NCBI RefSeq assembly: GCF_024662235.1
Contig: NZ_CP096276.1
Coordinates: forward strand, 4,712,001 to 4,776,000
Reading direction: 5' to 3'
Source of the DNA: Pimelobacter simplex
GTDB taxonomy: Bacteria; Actinomycetota; Actinomycetes; Propionibacteriales; Nocardioidaceae
DNA: 64,000 bases
The translations under genes and the position numbers were made by a program. Every line of letters begins with the position of its first letter. Within the stretch, counting starts at the first letter, position 1. Shown here in pieces: positions 37,802 to 45,996 of this stretch. Under the pieces are notes generated by a model that saw nothing but the letters and a program-made list of their open reading frames with translations, had not been told where the DNA came from and did no database searches.

Positions 37802-38560
37802 TCAGGGGTGACCGATCGCCAGCGACGACGACCCGGCCGGCGGGATGTTCTTCCACAGCGCCGCCGAACCCGCGGTGGCACCGGTGACCTGGACCGGGTC
37901 GTCCTCGTAGAAGTAGTCGAGGGTGGTGCACATGGACCCGGTGGGGATCGTGGACACGACCAGACCGGTCGACGACGCCTTCGCCTTGAACACCTGCGTC
38001 AGGGGGTCGAACGTGCCAGTGATCCAGCCGGTGCCGGTCGTGGTGGTAGCCGTGTCGGTCGCACCGCCGATGTAGAACTTGCAGCCGGCCACGTCGACGT
38101 ACGCCCGGATGTCGTAGATCTTGGCGGGATACTCGGCGATCGCCCGACGGCTGGAGGTGCCCGTCGCGCTCGGGACGACGACGGGGTCGCCGGTGATGGC
38201 GAACTTCCAGGTGCCCAGCGGAGTCACCGTGGAGGGCCAGACCGGGTGCGAGCAGCCACTGCTCATCGTGCCCATCGAGGCGGCCGCCGGGCCGGTGCTC
38301 CCGGTCGGCGCCGCGTAGGCGCGGCTGGTCCCCGGGCTGGTGACGGTTCCACTCAGGGTCGCCGACGTGCAGCTCAGCGAGAACGGCCCCAGCGGGAAGT
38401 CGATCTTGATGGTCCCCTGGTTGACGAAGCTGACCGCCGGTCCGCCGCTCGGCTTGTAGGTCGTCCAGGCCTGGGCCGAGGTCCCGGTCAGGGCCAGCAA
38501 TGCGCTGGTCGCGGCGGTCACGGCCAGCACGGCCCGGGTGACGCGGTGAGTGATGGCCAT
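37802..38560 (-). CDS. secreted protein of unknown family
   Basis: 252 residues. A signal peptide is clear (HRVTRAVLAVTAATSALLALTGTSAQA, cut before WTTY). The mature part is Thr/Ser/Gly-rich, predicted beta-sheet, with four or more cysteines (SLSCTSATL, SSGCSHP, VAGCKFYIGG, GSMCTTLDYFYED) suited to disulfide bonds. No catalytic motif is recognised. ATG 38558-38560 has GGAG upstream. It is a single gene, divergent from the SDR at 38681. Possibly a surface or spore-associated protein; no function can be assigned. Confidence 0.75.
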   Translation of the reverse strand: MAITHRVTRAVLAVTAATSALLALTGTSAQAWTTYKPSGGPAVSFVNQGTIKIDFPLGPFSLSCTSATLSGTVTSPGTSRAYAAPTGSTGPAAASMGTMSSGCSHPVWPSTVTPLGTWKFAITGDPVVVPSATGTSSRRAIAEYPAKIYDIRAYVDVAGCKFYIGGATDTATTTTGTGWITGTFDPLTQVFKAKASSTGLVVSTIPTGSMCTTLDYFYEDDPVQVTGATAGSAALWKNIPPAGSSSLAIGHP

Positions 38561-38647
38561 GGGGGGTCTCCTCGGGTGCGGCGGATCCACCACTGTCAGA
38601 GTCCGGGGGCGCCGCGTCAACGCCCACTCATCGATCCCTCACCAAGT

Positions 38648-38663
38648 CCGGACGCCCGTCCGG
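38648..38663. promoter_or_regulatory. GC palindrome upstream of the SDR gene
   Basis: CCGGACG-CC-CGTCCGG has perfect 7-base arms and ends 17 bases before the ATG at 38681, within the divergent region shared with the secreted-protein gene. It may be an operator or a leader hairpin. In so GC-rich a sequence such palindromes also arise by chance. Confidence 0.3.
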
Positions 38664-38680
38664 TGGGCCACACTGACCCC

Positions 38681-39442
38681 ATGGCGAAGACGATCCTCAT
38701 CACCGGCGCGTCCAGCGGCCTCGGCGCCGAGATGGCCCGCCAGCTCTCCGACCTCGGGTACGACGTCGCGCTAGCCGCGCGTCGTACCGAGCGGCTGGAG
38801 GAGCTGGCCGGCGAGATCACCGCGAAGCACCCGGAGCGCAAGGTCGCCTACCGGGCGCTCGACGTGACCGACCACGCCGCGGTGTTCCGCGTCTTCGGTG
38901 AGCTGCGCGACGAGCTGGGCCGGCTCGACCGGGTGGTCGTCAACGCGGGGCTCGGCAAGGGCGCCAGGCTGGGGACCGGGCGCTTCGACGCCAACCTGGA
39001 GACGGCGATGACCAACTTCGTCGGCGCGCTCGCGCAGACCGAGGCGGCGATGGAGATCTTCCGGGCCCAGGAGGCCGGGCACCTGGTGATGGTGTCGTCG
39101 ATGTCGGCGATGCGCGGGATGCCCTCGTCCATGACCACGTACGCCGCCACGAAGGCGGGCGTCGCCCACCTGGCCGAGGGGCTGCGGACCGAGCTGCACG
39201 GCACCCGGCTGCAGAAGAAGATCAAGGTGACCGTGCTCTACCCGGGCTACATCCGCTCGGAGATGAACGACCAGGTCGAGCAGTCGACGCCGCTGATGTC
39301 GTCGACCGAGAAGGGCGTGCGCGCGATGGTCGCCGCGATCGAGAAGGAGGTCGCCGACGCGTGCGTGCCGCCGCTGCCGTGGGCGGCGATGGCGCCGGTG
39401 ATGAAGCACGCGCCGCTCGGGGTGCTCAAGAAGCTGATCTGA
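38681..39442 (+). CDS. short-chain dehydrogenase/reductase
   Basis: 253 residues. TGASSGLG cofactor motif at 8-15; ALAARR (Arg pair after strand 2) points to NADP. Then VVNAGLG, catalytic Ser in MVSSMSAM, and Tyr/Lys in YAATKAG. The C-terminal region (MNDQVEQSTPLMSSTEKGVRAMVAAIEKE) resembles a group of mycobacterial SDRs of unknown substrate. Stand-alone gene; it converges on the subtilase gene with only 21 bases between the stops. Confidence 0.88.
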   Translation: MAKTILITGASSGLGAEMARQLSDLGYDVALAARRTERLEELAGEITAKHPERKVAYRALDVTDHAAVFRVFGELRDELGRLDRVVVNAGLGKGARLGTGRFDANLETAMTNFVGALAQTEAAMEIFRAQEAGHLVMVSSMSAMRGMPSSMTTYAATKAGVAHLAEGLRTELHGTRLQKKIKVTVLYPGYIRSEMNDQVEQSTPLMSSTEKGVRAMVAAIEKEVADACVPPLPWAAMAPVMKHAPLGVLKKLI

Positions 39443-39463
39443 GCACCCCGGGCGGCGACGTCC

Positions 39464-42445
39464 TCAGGGCGCGGTCGCCGTGTCCACGTACACGTACGTC
39501 GAGCTCGGCGCCCCGTCGTACCCGAGCAGCCCGAAGTAGTGCGCGTCCGCGTCGAGCCCCGTCCACGACAGGTCGAACGAGGTGTCCTTGCCCGTGCTCA
39601 CCGGGACCGGGTCAGGGTCGACCTTGAGGTTGCCGACCGAGGGCGAGCCGCCGAGGTCGTAGACCCGCAGCGAGTACGGCACGGGGGTGCCCTGGTCGCC
39701 GGCGGCAAAGGCGTCGACCTCGACGAGGTAGGTGCCGGCGGGGGCGTTCTCGAGCGAGAAGGTCTCGCCGGAGGACGGCGTGGCGATCTCGCCGGCGACG
39801 GCGGTGACCGAGCCGGGGTCGCAGGTGCGCGACTTGTAGACGTACATGTCGAGGTCGCTCTTGGCGTCGGGGGCGACGAGGTCGAACTGGGCGAGGTCGT
39901 TGCCGGCGCCGATGGTGACGCACTCCAGGGCGTAGTCGCCGACCTCGATGGTGCCCTCGGCCACCTGACCCTTGACCAGGCCGGCGCGGGCGACGGCGAG
40001 GTCGCCGGTGAAGCCACCGGTGACGGGGACCGTGACCGAGCCATCGGTGCCGGTGCCGGCGACCGAGGTGGGGGCCTTGACCGAGACCGGGCGCAGGGCG
40101 ACGGGGAGGCGCACGGTGGTCGGGCCGGTGAGGGTGATGTGGCCGAAGGCCCACTCGCTCAGGGGCGCGGTCGTCCGGTCGAATCGGAAGTCGATCGACG
40201 TCTCCTGGCCGGCCCGGCGGGCCGTGACGGTCGAGCGGCTGGCGCTGCTCCGGAAGCCCGGTACGTCGACCTTGACCCGCCAGGTGCCGCGGCGCGCGGC
40301 GGTGAAGGTGCGGCTCAGCGTCGCCGACGTCATCACGTGGCCCTCGGCGAGCGAGGGCAGGTTGACGGCGTTGGGGGCGAGGGCGGGGACGCCGGTGTCG
40401 AGGCCGAGGCCGGTGACGTAGCCGCGCCACTGCTCCCAGTCGGACAGGACGAACAGGCCCGGGTCGAGGAACTCCTTCGGGTCGACGTGGCCGGCGCCCT
40501 GGGCGAACAGGTCGCGGGAGCGCTTGCCGGAGGCGTCCTTCAGGTCGTAGGCGGTGGTCATCATCGCGGACTTGATCTGCATGGGCGTCCACGCCGGGTG
40601 CACGCCCTGGACCAGCGCGGCGAGGCCGGCGACGTGGGGCGCGGCCATCGACGTACCGGAGTAGAGGTCGTAGTCGCGCCCGTGGTTGGACGGCGGCGCG
40701 ACCGCCGCGAGGACCGAGACACCGGGCGCCGCGACGTCCGGCTTGAGCAGGTCGCTGTCGTCGGAGGCGGCGGGGCCGCGCGAGGAGAATCCGGCGATCT
40801 GCGGGACCGGGGTCACGGTGCCGGTCTGGTTGCCGAGCACGAAGCTCACCGTCGCGTCGGCTCCGGCGGCGGCGAGGTAGGCGCTGACCTTGGGGGCGTC
40901 GACGTGCGACACGTGCACCGTCGGTACGGCGTGGAAGTCGGCGTCGAGGCTGCCCTCGGTGACGTTGACCAGCAGCATGCCCACCCCACCGGCCCGCTCG
41001 ACCTCCTCGCTCTTCACGACCCGGTCGACCCCACCGCGCTCGCAGACGACGACGGTGCCGGCCACCTTGGCCGGGTCGAGGCTGTCGGGCGCACAGAGCG
41101 CGGTGCCGTCGCCGGCGTCGGCCGCGGAGACGAGGCGGGTCGAGGGCAGCGCGGTCGCGCTGATGGAGGCGCCGACGAGCTTGTCGCCGTTGCCGAGGAC
41201 CGCGGTGTTCTCGAAGCTGTGGTGGGTGCTGGCCGCGACCGTGGTCACCCACGGGCTGTTGTGGGCGACGGTCGAGGCGCCCGGGCCCTCGTTGCCGGCG
41301 GAGGCGGCGACGAAGACGCCCGCCTCGGCGGCTCCCTCGAAGGCGATCTCGGCCGCCTCGAGCGTGGTGTCGGTCGGCCCGGAGATCGAGTAGTTGAGCA
41401 CGTCGACGCCGTCGGTGACCGCCTGCTCGATCGCGGCGACCAGGTCGGACGTCGTCCCGGAGGCACGACCGTCCTCGGTGGCCCAGAGTGCCTTGTAGAC
41501 GGCGATCTTGGCGCCGGGCGCGACGCCGCTGATGTCGCCGAACCTGATCCCCTCGGTCGCGACACCCCGGACCGGGTTGCCGGCGGCGGTGGACGCCGTG
41601 TGCGAGCCGTGGCCGTTGCCGTCGCGCGCGGAGAGGTAGTCCTCCTCGAGCGTGCGGTTCTCGCCGTAGCCCTTGACGAAGGAGCGCGCCGAGATGAGCT
41701 TGCTGTTGCAGTCGGTGACGGCGAACTCCTCGCCGACCTCGCACTCGCCGCGGAAGAGGTTGCCGTCGGACTTCTTCATCGACGTGACCCGGCCGTTGAC
41801 CTTGAGCCCCCAGCGGCCCTGCGGCTTGGTGGTGAGCGGCTTGCCGGAGAACGACTTCGACTCGGGCCAGATGCCGCTGTCGATGACACCCACGACGACG
41901 CCGTCGCCGGCGCGGTCCTGGCCGCCGACCTGCTTCCACACACCGCGCTTGCCGGTCAGGCCCAGGAAGTCCGGGGTGTTCCAGGTGTCGGCGTGGACGA
42001 TCGTGTCCTTCTGGACCATCAGCACACGGCGGTCGGTGGCCAGCTCGGTCGCCTGCTTGGCGGTGAGATCGGCGACGAAGCCGTTGGCCGAGATCGTGTA
42101 GTGCTCCTCGACGTCGAAGCCGAGGTCGTCGGCGAGCCGGTCGTGGCTGCCCCGCAGCTTCTTCGTGTACGACGCGACGCCGCTCCCCTTGGCGTCGAAC
42201 TGCTTGCCCGTCGCCGCCCGGGTCTTTCCGTACGTCGACGCCCCCGGCGCCGCGAGCATCACGACGTAGCGCCCCGCCTGGTAGCGGGTCAGGTCGTCGC
42301 GCTGCGCGGTGAGTCCGGCGCCGTCGTCCGCGCCGGGACCGGGATCACCCGGTCCGGACGGGTCCGCGAGGGCCGGTGAGCCGAGCGTGAGGGTGAGGCC
42401 GAGCACCGATGCCGCGGCCACCACGAGTCTTCCCGAGACGTGCAT
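39464..42445 (-). CDS. secreted subtilisin-like serine protease (S8, plant-cucumisin type with PA domain)
   Basis: 993 residues. Signal peptide 1-27 (cut after SPALA). Inhibitor I9 prodomain about 58-150 (GRYVVMLAAPGAS to VLMVQKDTIV). Catalytic domain with D189 (VGVIDSG), H279 (GNGHGSHTA), oxyanion N385 (SAGNEGP) and S599 (SGTSMAAPH). A protease-associated domain is inserted at about 430-540. After the protease comes an Fn3-like beta domain and a C-terminal PPC-like region (SDLDMYVYKS, GETFSLENAPAGTYLVEVDAFA). The order is that of plant subtilases and their actinobacterial relatives. It should be secreted and self-activated. A strong GGAGGA site precedes ATG 42443-42445. Confidence 0.93.
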   Translation of the reverse strand: MHVSGRLVVAAASVLGLTLTLGSPALADPSGPGDPGPGADDGAGLTAQRDDLTRYQAGRYVVMLAAPGASTYGKTRAATGKQFDAKGSGVASYTKKLRGSHDRLADDLGFDVEEHYTISANGFVADLTAKQATELATDRRVLMVQKDTIVHADTWNTPDFLGLTGKRGVWKQVGGQDRAGDGVVVGVIDSGIWPESKSFSGKPLTTKPQGRWGLKVNGRVTSMKKSDGNLFRGECEVGEEFAVTDCNSKLISARSFVKGYGENRTLEEDYLSARDGNGHGSHTASTAAGNPVRGVATEGIRFGDISGVAPGAKIAVYKALWATEDGRASGTTSDLVAAIEQAVTDGVDVLNYSISGPTDTTLEAAEIAFEGAAEAGVFVAASAGNEGPGASTVAHNSPWVTTVAASTHHSFENTAVLGNGDKLVGASISATALPSTRLVSAADAGDGTALCAPDSLDPAKVAGTVVVCERGGVDRVVKSEEVERAGGVGMLLVNVTEGSLDADFHAVPTVHVSHVDAPKVSAYLAAAGADATVSFVLGNQTGTVTPVPQIAGFSSRGPAASDDSDLLKPDVAAPGVSVLAAVAPPSNHGRDYDLYSGTSMAAPHVAGLAALVQGVHPAWTPMQIKSAMMTTAYDLKDASGKRSRDLFAQGAGHVDPKEFLDPGLFVLSDWEQWRGYVTGLGLDTGVPALAPNAVNLPSLAEGHVMTSATLSRTFTAARRGTWRVKVDVPGFRSSASRSTVTARRAGQETSIDFRFDRTTAPLSEWAFGHITLTGPTTVRLPVALRPVSVKAPTSVAGTGTDGSVTVPVTGGFTGDLAVARAGLVKGQVAEGTIEVGDYALECVTIGAGNDLAQFDLVAPDAKSDLDMYVYKSRTCDPGSVTAVAGEIATPSSGETFSLENAPAGTYLVEVDAFAAGDQGTPVPYSLRVYDLGGSPSVGNLKVDPDPVPVSTGKDTSFDLSWTGLDADAHYFGLLGYDGAPSSTYVYVDTATAP

Positions 42446-42470
42446 GAAGTTGTCCTCCGGTCCGAGATGG

Positions 42471-42493
42471 CGGCAGGCTGGAGGAGCCTGCCG
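42471..42493 (-). promoter_or_regulatory. leader hairpin of the protease gene with loop complementary to its ribosome site
   Basis: On the minus strand the leader forms CGGCAGGCT-CCTCC-AGCCTGCCG, a 9-base-pair stem with a five-base loop, ending 25 bases before the ATG. The bases TCCTCC at the loop are complementary to the Shine-Dalgarno GGAGGA (42453-42458) of the same mRNA. A loop-to-ribosome-site interaction could damp translation. The stem and complementarity are seen; regulation is inferred. Confidence 0.4.
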
Positions 42494-42568
42494 TGGCGAA
42501 GATCGTCCGCCACGCGTCACACCCAATCGGCGGTCGGGGCCGCTCGTCAAGGGCCTACGCTGCGGTGC

Positions 42569-44254
42569 GTGGCGATCCCCCCAGCCGTGCTCACCGTCCT
42601 GCGGACCTCGGTCGCCCTCGCGCTCGTGGCGCTCGGCGCGGTGCTCGCGGTGCGGCCGTTCGCCTCGCTCGCGGTGCTGCTCCTCCTCGTCGTGGTGGGC
42701 CTCGTGGGGCTCGCGGCCGGTGAGCTGATCGACCTCCCCGACGACCCGGTGCACCGCCGGATCGGCCTGGCTCGGGCCGGACTGGCGCTGCTGGCGGCCG
42801 TGGTCCTCGTGCTGTGGACCGGCGCCGGGATCGTCGCCGTCGTCCTGGTCGTCGGCGTCGGCCTGCTGGCGCACGGCGTCCTGGACCTCTGGACCGCCCG
42901 GCGGCTCCGCGGCACCGAGCGCTGGAACACCGCGCTGGGCGGCGTCGCCTCGGCCGCGCTCGGCCTGCTCGCGCTGGCCTGGCCCGACGTGAGCGTCGTG
43001 CTGGTCGGGGTGCTGTTCGGCGTCCGGCTGGTGCTGCTGGGGGCGCGGGTGCTGACCGGCCGCAGGCGGAACGGCCGCAGCGTCGCCGGCAGTGCGCTGG
43101 TCGCGGCGCTCGCCCTGGTCCTCCTGGCCGCCGGGCTCACCCTCGACCGCGCCGCCCCGCGGCCGGACGCCTTCTACACCGCGCCCGCCACCGTGCCGTC
43201 CGAGCCGGGCCGGCTGGTGCGCAGCGCGCCGTTCACCCGCGACATCCCGGACGGCGCGCAGGCGTGGCGGATCCTCTACACCACCACGCGCGACGACGGC
43301 GTGCCCGCGGTGGCGAGCGCACTGGTCGTCGTCCCCCGGGAGCGGCGCGGTCCGCTGCCCGTGGTCACCTGGGCGCACGGCACCACCGGCATCGCGCGCG
43401 GCTGCGCACCGACGCTGCTCGACCCGTTCGCGTCCGGCGCCTTCTTCGCCATCGACGAGGTGCTGGCGCAGCGGTGGGCCTTCGTCGCGACCGACTACGT
43501 GGGGCTGGGGACCGCGGGCCCGCACCCCTACCTGATCGGGCAGGGCGAGGGACGCTCGGTGCTCGACGCGGCCCGGGCCGCGCGCGAGCTGGCCGAGGCC
43601 GGGCTCGGCGAGCAGACGGTGGTCTGGGGACACAGCCAGGGCGGGCACGCGGCGCTGTGGGCGGGCGCCCTGGCGCCGTCGTACGCGCCGGACGTACGGC
43701 TCGACGGCGTCGCGGCACTCGCTCCGGCCGCCAACCTGCCGGCGCTGGTCGAGAGCCTCGACGAGGTGACCGGCGGCGAGATCTTCGGGTCGTACGTGAT
43801 CGACGCCTACGCCCGTGCGTACGACGACGTACGGCTCGCCGACTACGTCCGCCCGATCGCACGCCCGATCGTGCGCGAGATCGCCGCGCGCTGCCTGAGC
43901 GAGCCGAGCACGCTGATCTCCGTCGCCACGGTGCTCTCGCTCGACAAGTCCGTCTGGTCGGGCGATCCGAACCAGGGCGCGCTCGCCGCCCGGTTGCGGG
44001 AGAACGTGCCCGCCGGCCCGATCACCGCGCCGGTGCTGCTCGCGCAGGGCGCCGACGACACACTCGTCACGCCCGCCGCGCAGGACGCGTACGTCGCCGA
44101 GCGCTGCGCGGACGGGCAGGCGCTCGACCACCGCAGCTATCCGGGGCGCGACCACCTCAGCCTGGTCGCGGCCGACTCGCCGGCCATGGCCGACCTGCTG
44201 GCCTGGACCGAGGAGCGGTTCGCCGGTCAGCCCGGCCGCGACACCTGCTCGTAG
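42569..44254 (+). CDS. HdeD-like membrane domain fused to a secretory-lipase-type alpha/beta hydrolase
   Basis: 561 residues from GTG 42569. Residues 1-165 hold about six short hydrophobic helices in the HdeD/DUF308 pattern (VLTVLRTSVALALVALGAVL, ALGLLALAWPDVSVVLVGVLFGVRLVLLGARVLTG). A further helix (171-193) leads to the hydrolase domain. The nucleophile is S356 in GHSQGG; Asp in QGADDTLV and His in GRDHLSL complete the triad. Motifs TWAHGTTGIARGCAP and FVATDYVGLGT are typical of fungal/actinobacterial LIP lipases. The catalytic domain should face outside while anchored. The end overlaps the VanZ gene tail-to-tail by 28 bases. Confidence 0.85.
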   Translation: MAIPPAVLTVLRTSVALALVALGAVLAVRPFASLAVLLLLVVVGLVGLAAGELIDLPDDPVHRRIGLARAGLALLAAVVLVLWTGAGIVAVVLVVGVGLLAHGVLDLWTARRLRGTERWNTALGGVASAALGLLALAWPDVSVVLVGVLFGVRLVLLGARVLTGRRRNGRSVAGSALVAALALVLLAAGLTLDRAAPRPDAFYTAPATVPSEPGRLVRSAPFTRDIPDGAQAWRILYTTTRDDGVPAVASALVVVPRERRGPLPVVTWAHGTTGIARGCAPTLLDPFASGAFFAIDEVLAQRWAFVATDYVGLGTAGPHPYLIGQGEGRSVLDAARAARELAEAGLGEQTVVWGHSQGGHAALWAGALAPSYAPDVRLDGVAALAPAANLPALVESLDEVTGGEIFGSYVIDAYARAYDDVRLADYVRPIARPIVREIAARCLSEPSTLISVATVLSLDKSVWSGDPNQGALAARLRENVPAGPITAPVLLAQGADDTLVTPAAQDAYVAERCADGQALDHRSYPGRDHLSLVAADSPAMADLLAWTEERFAGQPGRDTCS

Positions 44255-45306
44255 GCCCGCGGCTGCACGATCTCGAGGTCCATCCCGGCCACCGTGTGCG
44301 ACAGCCCGCGGTGCTCGCGTCCGCCGGCGGCCGCCGCGACCGAGATGATCCCGAACAGCAGCAGCGCCAGGCCCGACCACGCCTGCGGCGTCGCCATCAG
44401 CGCGATGAGCGGGCCCACCCCGGTGAGCAGCTTGAGCACCCGCCCCAGGAGGGTGGGACCGCGCCGGGCCACCGCCCGGACCGAGACCGCCCACTCGCCG
44501 ACCGTCCGGCCGCCGAGCAGCACCGCCGCCGCCTCGACCGCGGCCGGAACCCCCCACTGGAGCAGGCGTTGCGGCTGGGCGCGGAGGTCCTCGAACTCGA
44601 CGCCGACGACATAGAGCTGGAACGCGCGGTAGGCGACGACGAGCGCCGCGCCGGTGAGCACGACGAACAGGACGTCGCACACCATGCCGATCATCCGGCG
44701 GCCGAACGTGATCGACGTCGGCCACACCACCTCGGGCCGGGTCCGGCGGATGAAGATCGCGGCGACCAGTGATCCCGCCGTCGCACCGAGGGTGTTGAGG
44801 ATCAGGTCGTCGACGTCGAAGAGCCGGTAGGCGCAGTCGTAGAGGTGCCACACGCCGGTGGTCTGGGTGGTCTCGATGAGCAGCGAGACCCCGAAGCCGA
44901 GCACCGTCGCGACGACGAAGCCTCGCCGGGCGATCCGGCGTACGAAGTAGCCGAGGGGGACGAACAGCAGCACGTTGAGCGCGACCTGCAGGAACGCCGG
45001 GTCGCGCACCAGCGCCGACAGCCCGGCCCGCGAGCCGCCGTCCCCCCAGGCGATCGCGCCGATGGTGTCGAACGGCGTCGTCTGCCGGCCCACGCACGTG
45101 AAGTCGCCGTCGACCGGCATCGGGAGCAGCGTGTAGGTCCACAGCGCCAGTCCGTAGACCGCCACCGCCAGCAGGGTGAGCAGGTCGCGCGGACCCAGCC
45201 GGCCGTCGCGGCGGTACTCCACCGCCGCGACCGGGAGCAGCAGCACGACGGCCACCACGCTGCCGAGCGCGGTGGCGATGAAGCCGTTCATCACCTGGTC
45301 GGACAT
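44227..45306 (-). CDS. VanZ-like domain plus RDD-type membrane protein
   Basis: 359 residues. The N half is VanZ-like (LLTLLAVAVYGLALWTYTLLPMP, NVLLFVPLGYFVRRIARRG, LIETTQ, DVDDLILNTLGATAGSL). The C half has an RDD-like arrangement (SITFGRRMIGMVCDVLFVVLTG ... LLGGRTVGEWAVSVRAVARRG). About nine membrane helices in all. VanZ proteins are linked to glycopeptide tolerance and envelope stress, but the mechanism is unknown. The 3' end overlaps the lipase gene on the opposite strand by 28 bases. Confidence 0.85.
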   Translation of the reverse strand: MSDQVMNGFIATALGSVVAVVLLLPVAAVEYRRDGRLGPRDLLTLLAVAVYGLALWTYTLLPMPVDGDFTCVGRQTTPFDTIGAIAWGDGGSRAGLSALVRDPAFLQVALNVLLFVPLGYFVRRIARRGFVVATVLGFGVSLLIETTQTTGVWHLYDCAYRLFDVDDLILNTLGATAGSLVAAIFIRRTRPEVVWPTSITFGRRMIGMVCDVLFVVLTGAALVVAYRAFQLYVVGVEFEDLRAQPQRLLQWGVPAAVEAAAVLLGGRTVGEWAVSVRAVARRGPTLLGRVLKLLTGVGPLIALMATPQAWSGLALLLFGIISVAAAAGGREHRGLSHTVAGMDLEIVQPRAYEQVSRPG

Positions 45307-45310
45307 GGGC

Positions 45311-45988
45311 TCACCGGTAGGTCAGGAGGTCCGTGCCCACGTGGGGGTGCTCGTTGAACGTCAGCAGCCGCGCGCCCGTCTTGCCGACGATGACCCGGCT
45401 CACCGAGGTGTTGGCGATGACCGTGTTGAACCGCGCCCACACCTGGCCGAGCAGCGTCTCGGCCCCCGCCTCCGGTACGACGAGCAGCGCGGCCAGCGCG
45501 GCGATCACGCCCCCGGACGTGACGACGAGCGTGGGCCCGGGGTGCGCGGCGGCCGCGTCGAGGGCGGCCCGGGCGCGCGCGACGAAGTCGCCGTAGGGCT
45601 CGGGGTAGCCGGCGTCGGGACCGGCCGCGGACCAGTGCGCGGTGGCGATCTCGAACTGCTCCTGGAAGGCGCGGCGGTCGATGCCGTGGTCGACGACACC
45701 GCCGGTGAGCGCGGCATGGCGCGCCAGCACGGCGGTGTGGTCGAACTCCGCCCAGTCGGGGTCGACCTTCGCGGTGACCGCCAGCCCGGCGCCCTCGGCG
45801 AGGGCCTCCCAGGTCTCGCGGTGCCGGCGCATCCCGCCGTGCACGGCGGACCCGGGCAGCGGCCCCTGCTGGGCGGCGAGCCAGCGGCCGAGCGTGCGGC
45901 CCTGCTCCCACCCGGTCTCGGACAGGACGTCGTAGTCGTCGGCGCCGAAGGACGCCTGGCCGTGGCGGACCAGCAGGAGGACTCCCAT
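45311..45988 (-). CDS. histidine phosphatase family protein
   Basis: 225 residues. The phosphohistidine motif VRHGQAS is at residues 7-13, and the second catalytic His region is represented by VVTSGGVIAAL, where the usual HG becomes SG. The family (phosphoglycerate-mutase-like) hydrolyses phosphate esters. Replacement of the second histidine (TSGG instead of SHGG) is common in a subgroup. It follows the phosphotransferase gene by 8 bases on the same strand, suggesting co-expression with it and the SDR. Confidence 0.88.
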   Translation of the reverse strand: MGVLLLVRHGQASFGADDYDVLSETGWEQGRTLGRWLAAQQGPLPGSAVHGGMRRHRETWEALAEGAGLAVTAKVDPDWAEFDHTAVLARHAALTGGVVDHGIDRRAFQEQFEIATAHWSAAGPDAGYPEPYGDFVARARAALDAAAAHPGPTLVVTSGGVIAALAALLVVPEAGAETLLGQVWARFNTVIANTSVSRVIVGKTGARLLTFNEHPHVGTDLLTYR

Positions 45989-45996
45989 GACGCCCC

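Noticed and set aside
39539..42379. Plus-strand open frame of 946 codons
   Set aside because: Antisense to the subtilase gene; the catalytic D/H/N/S motifs are on the minus strand.
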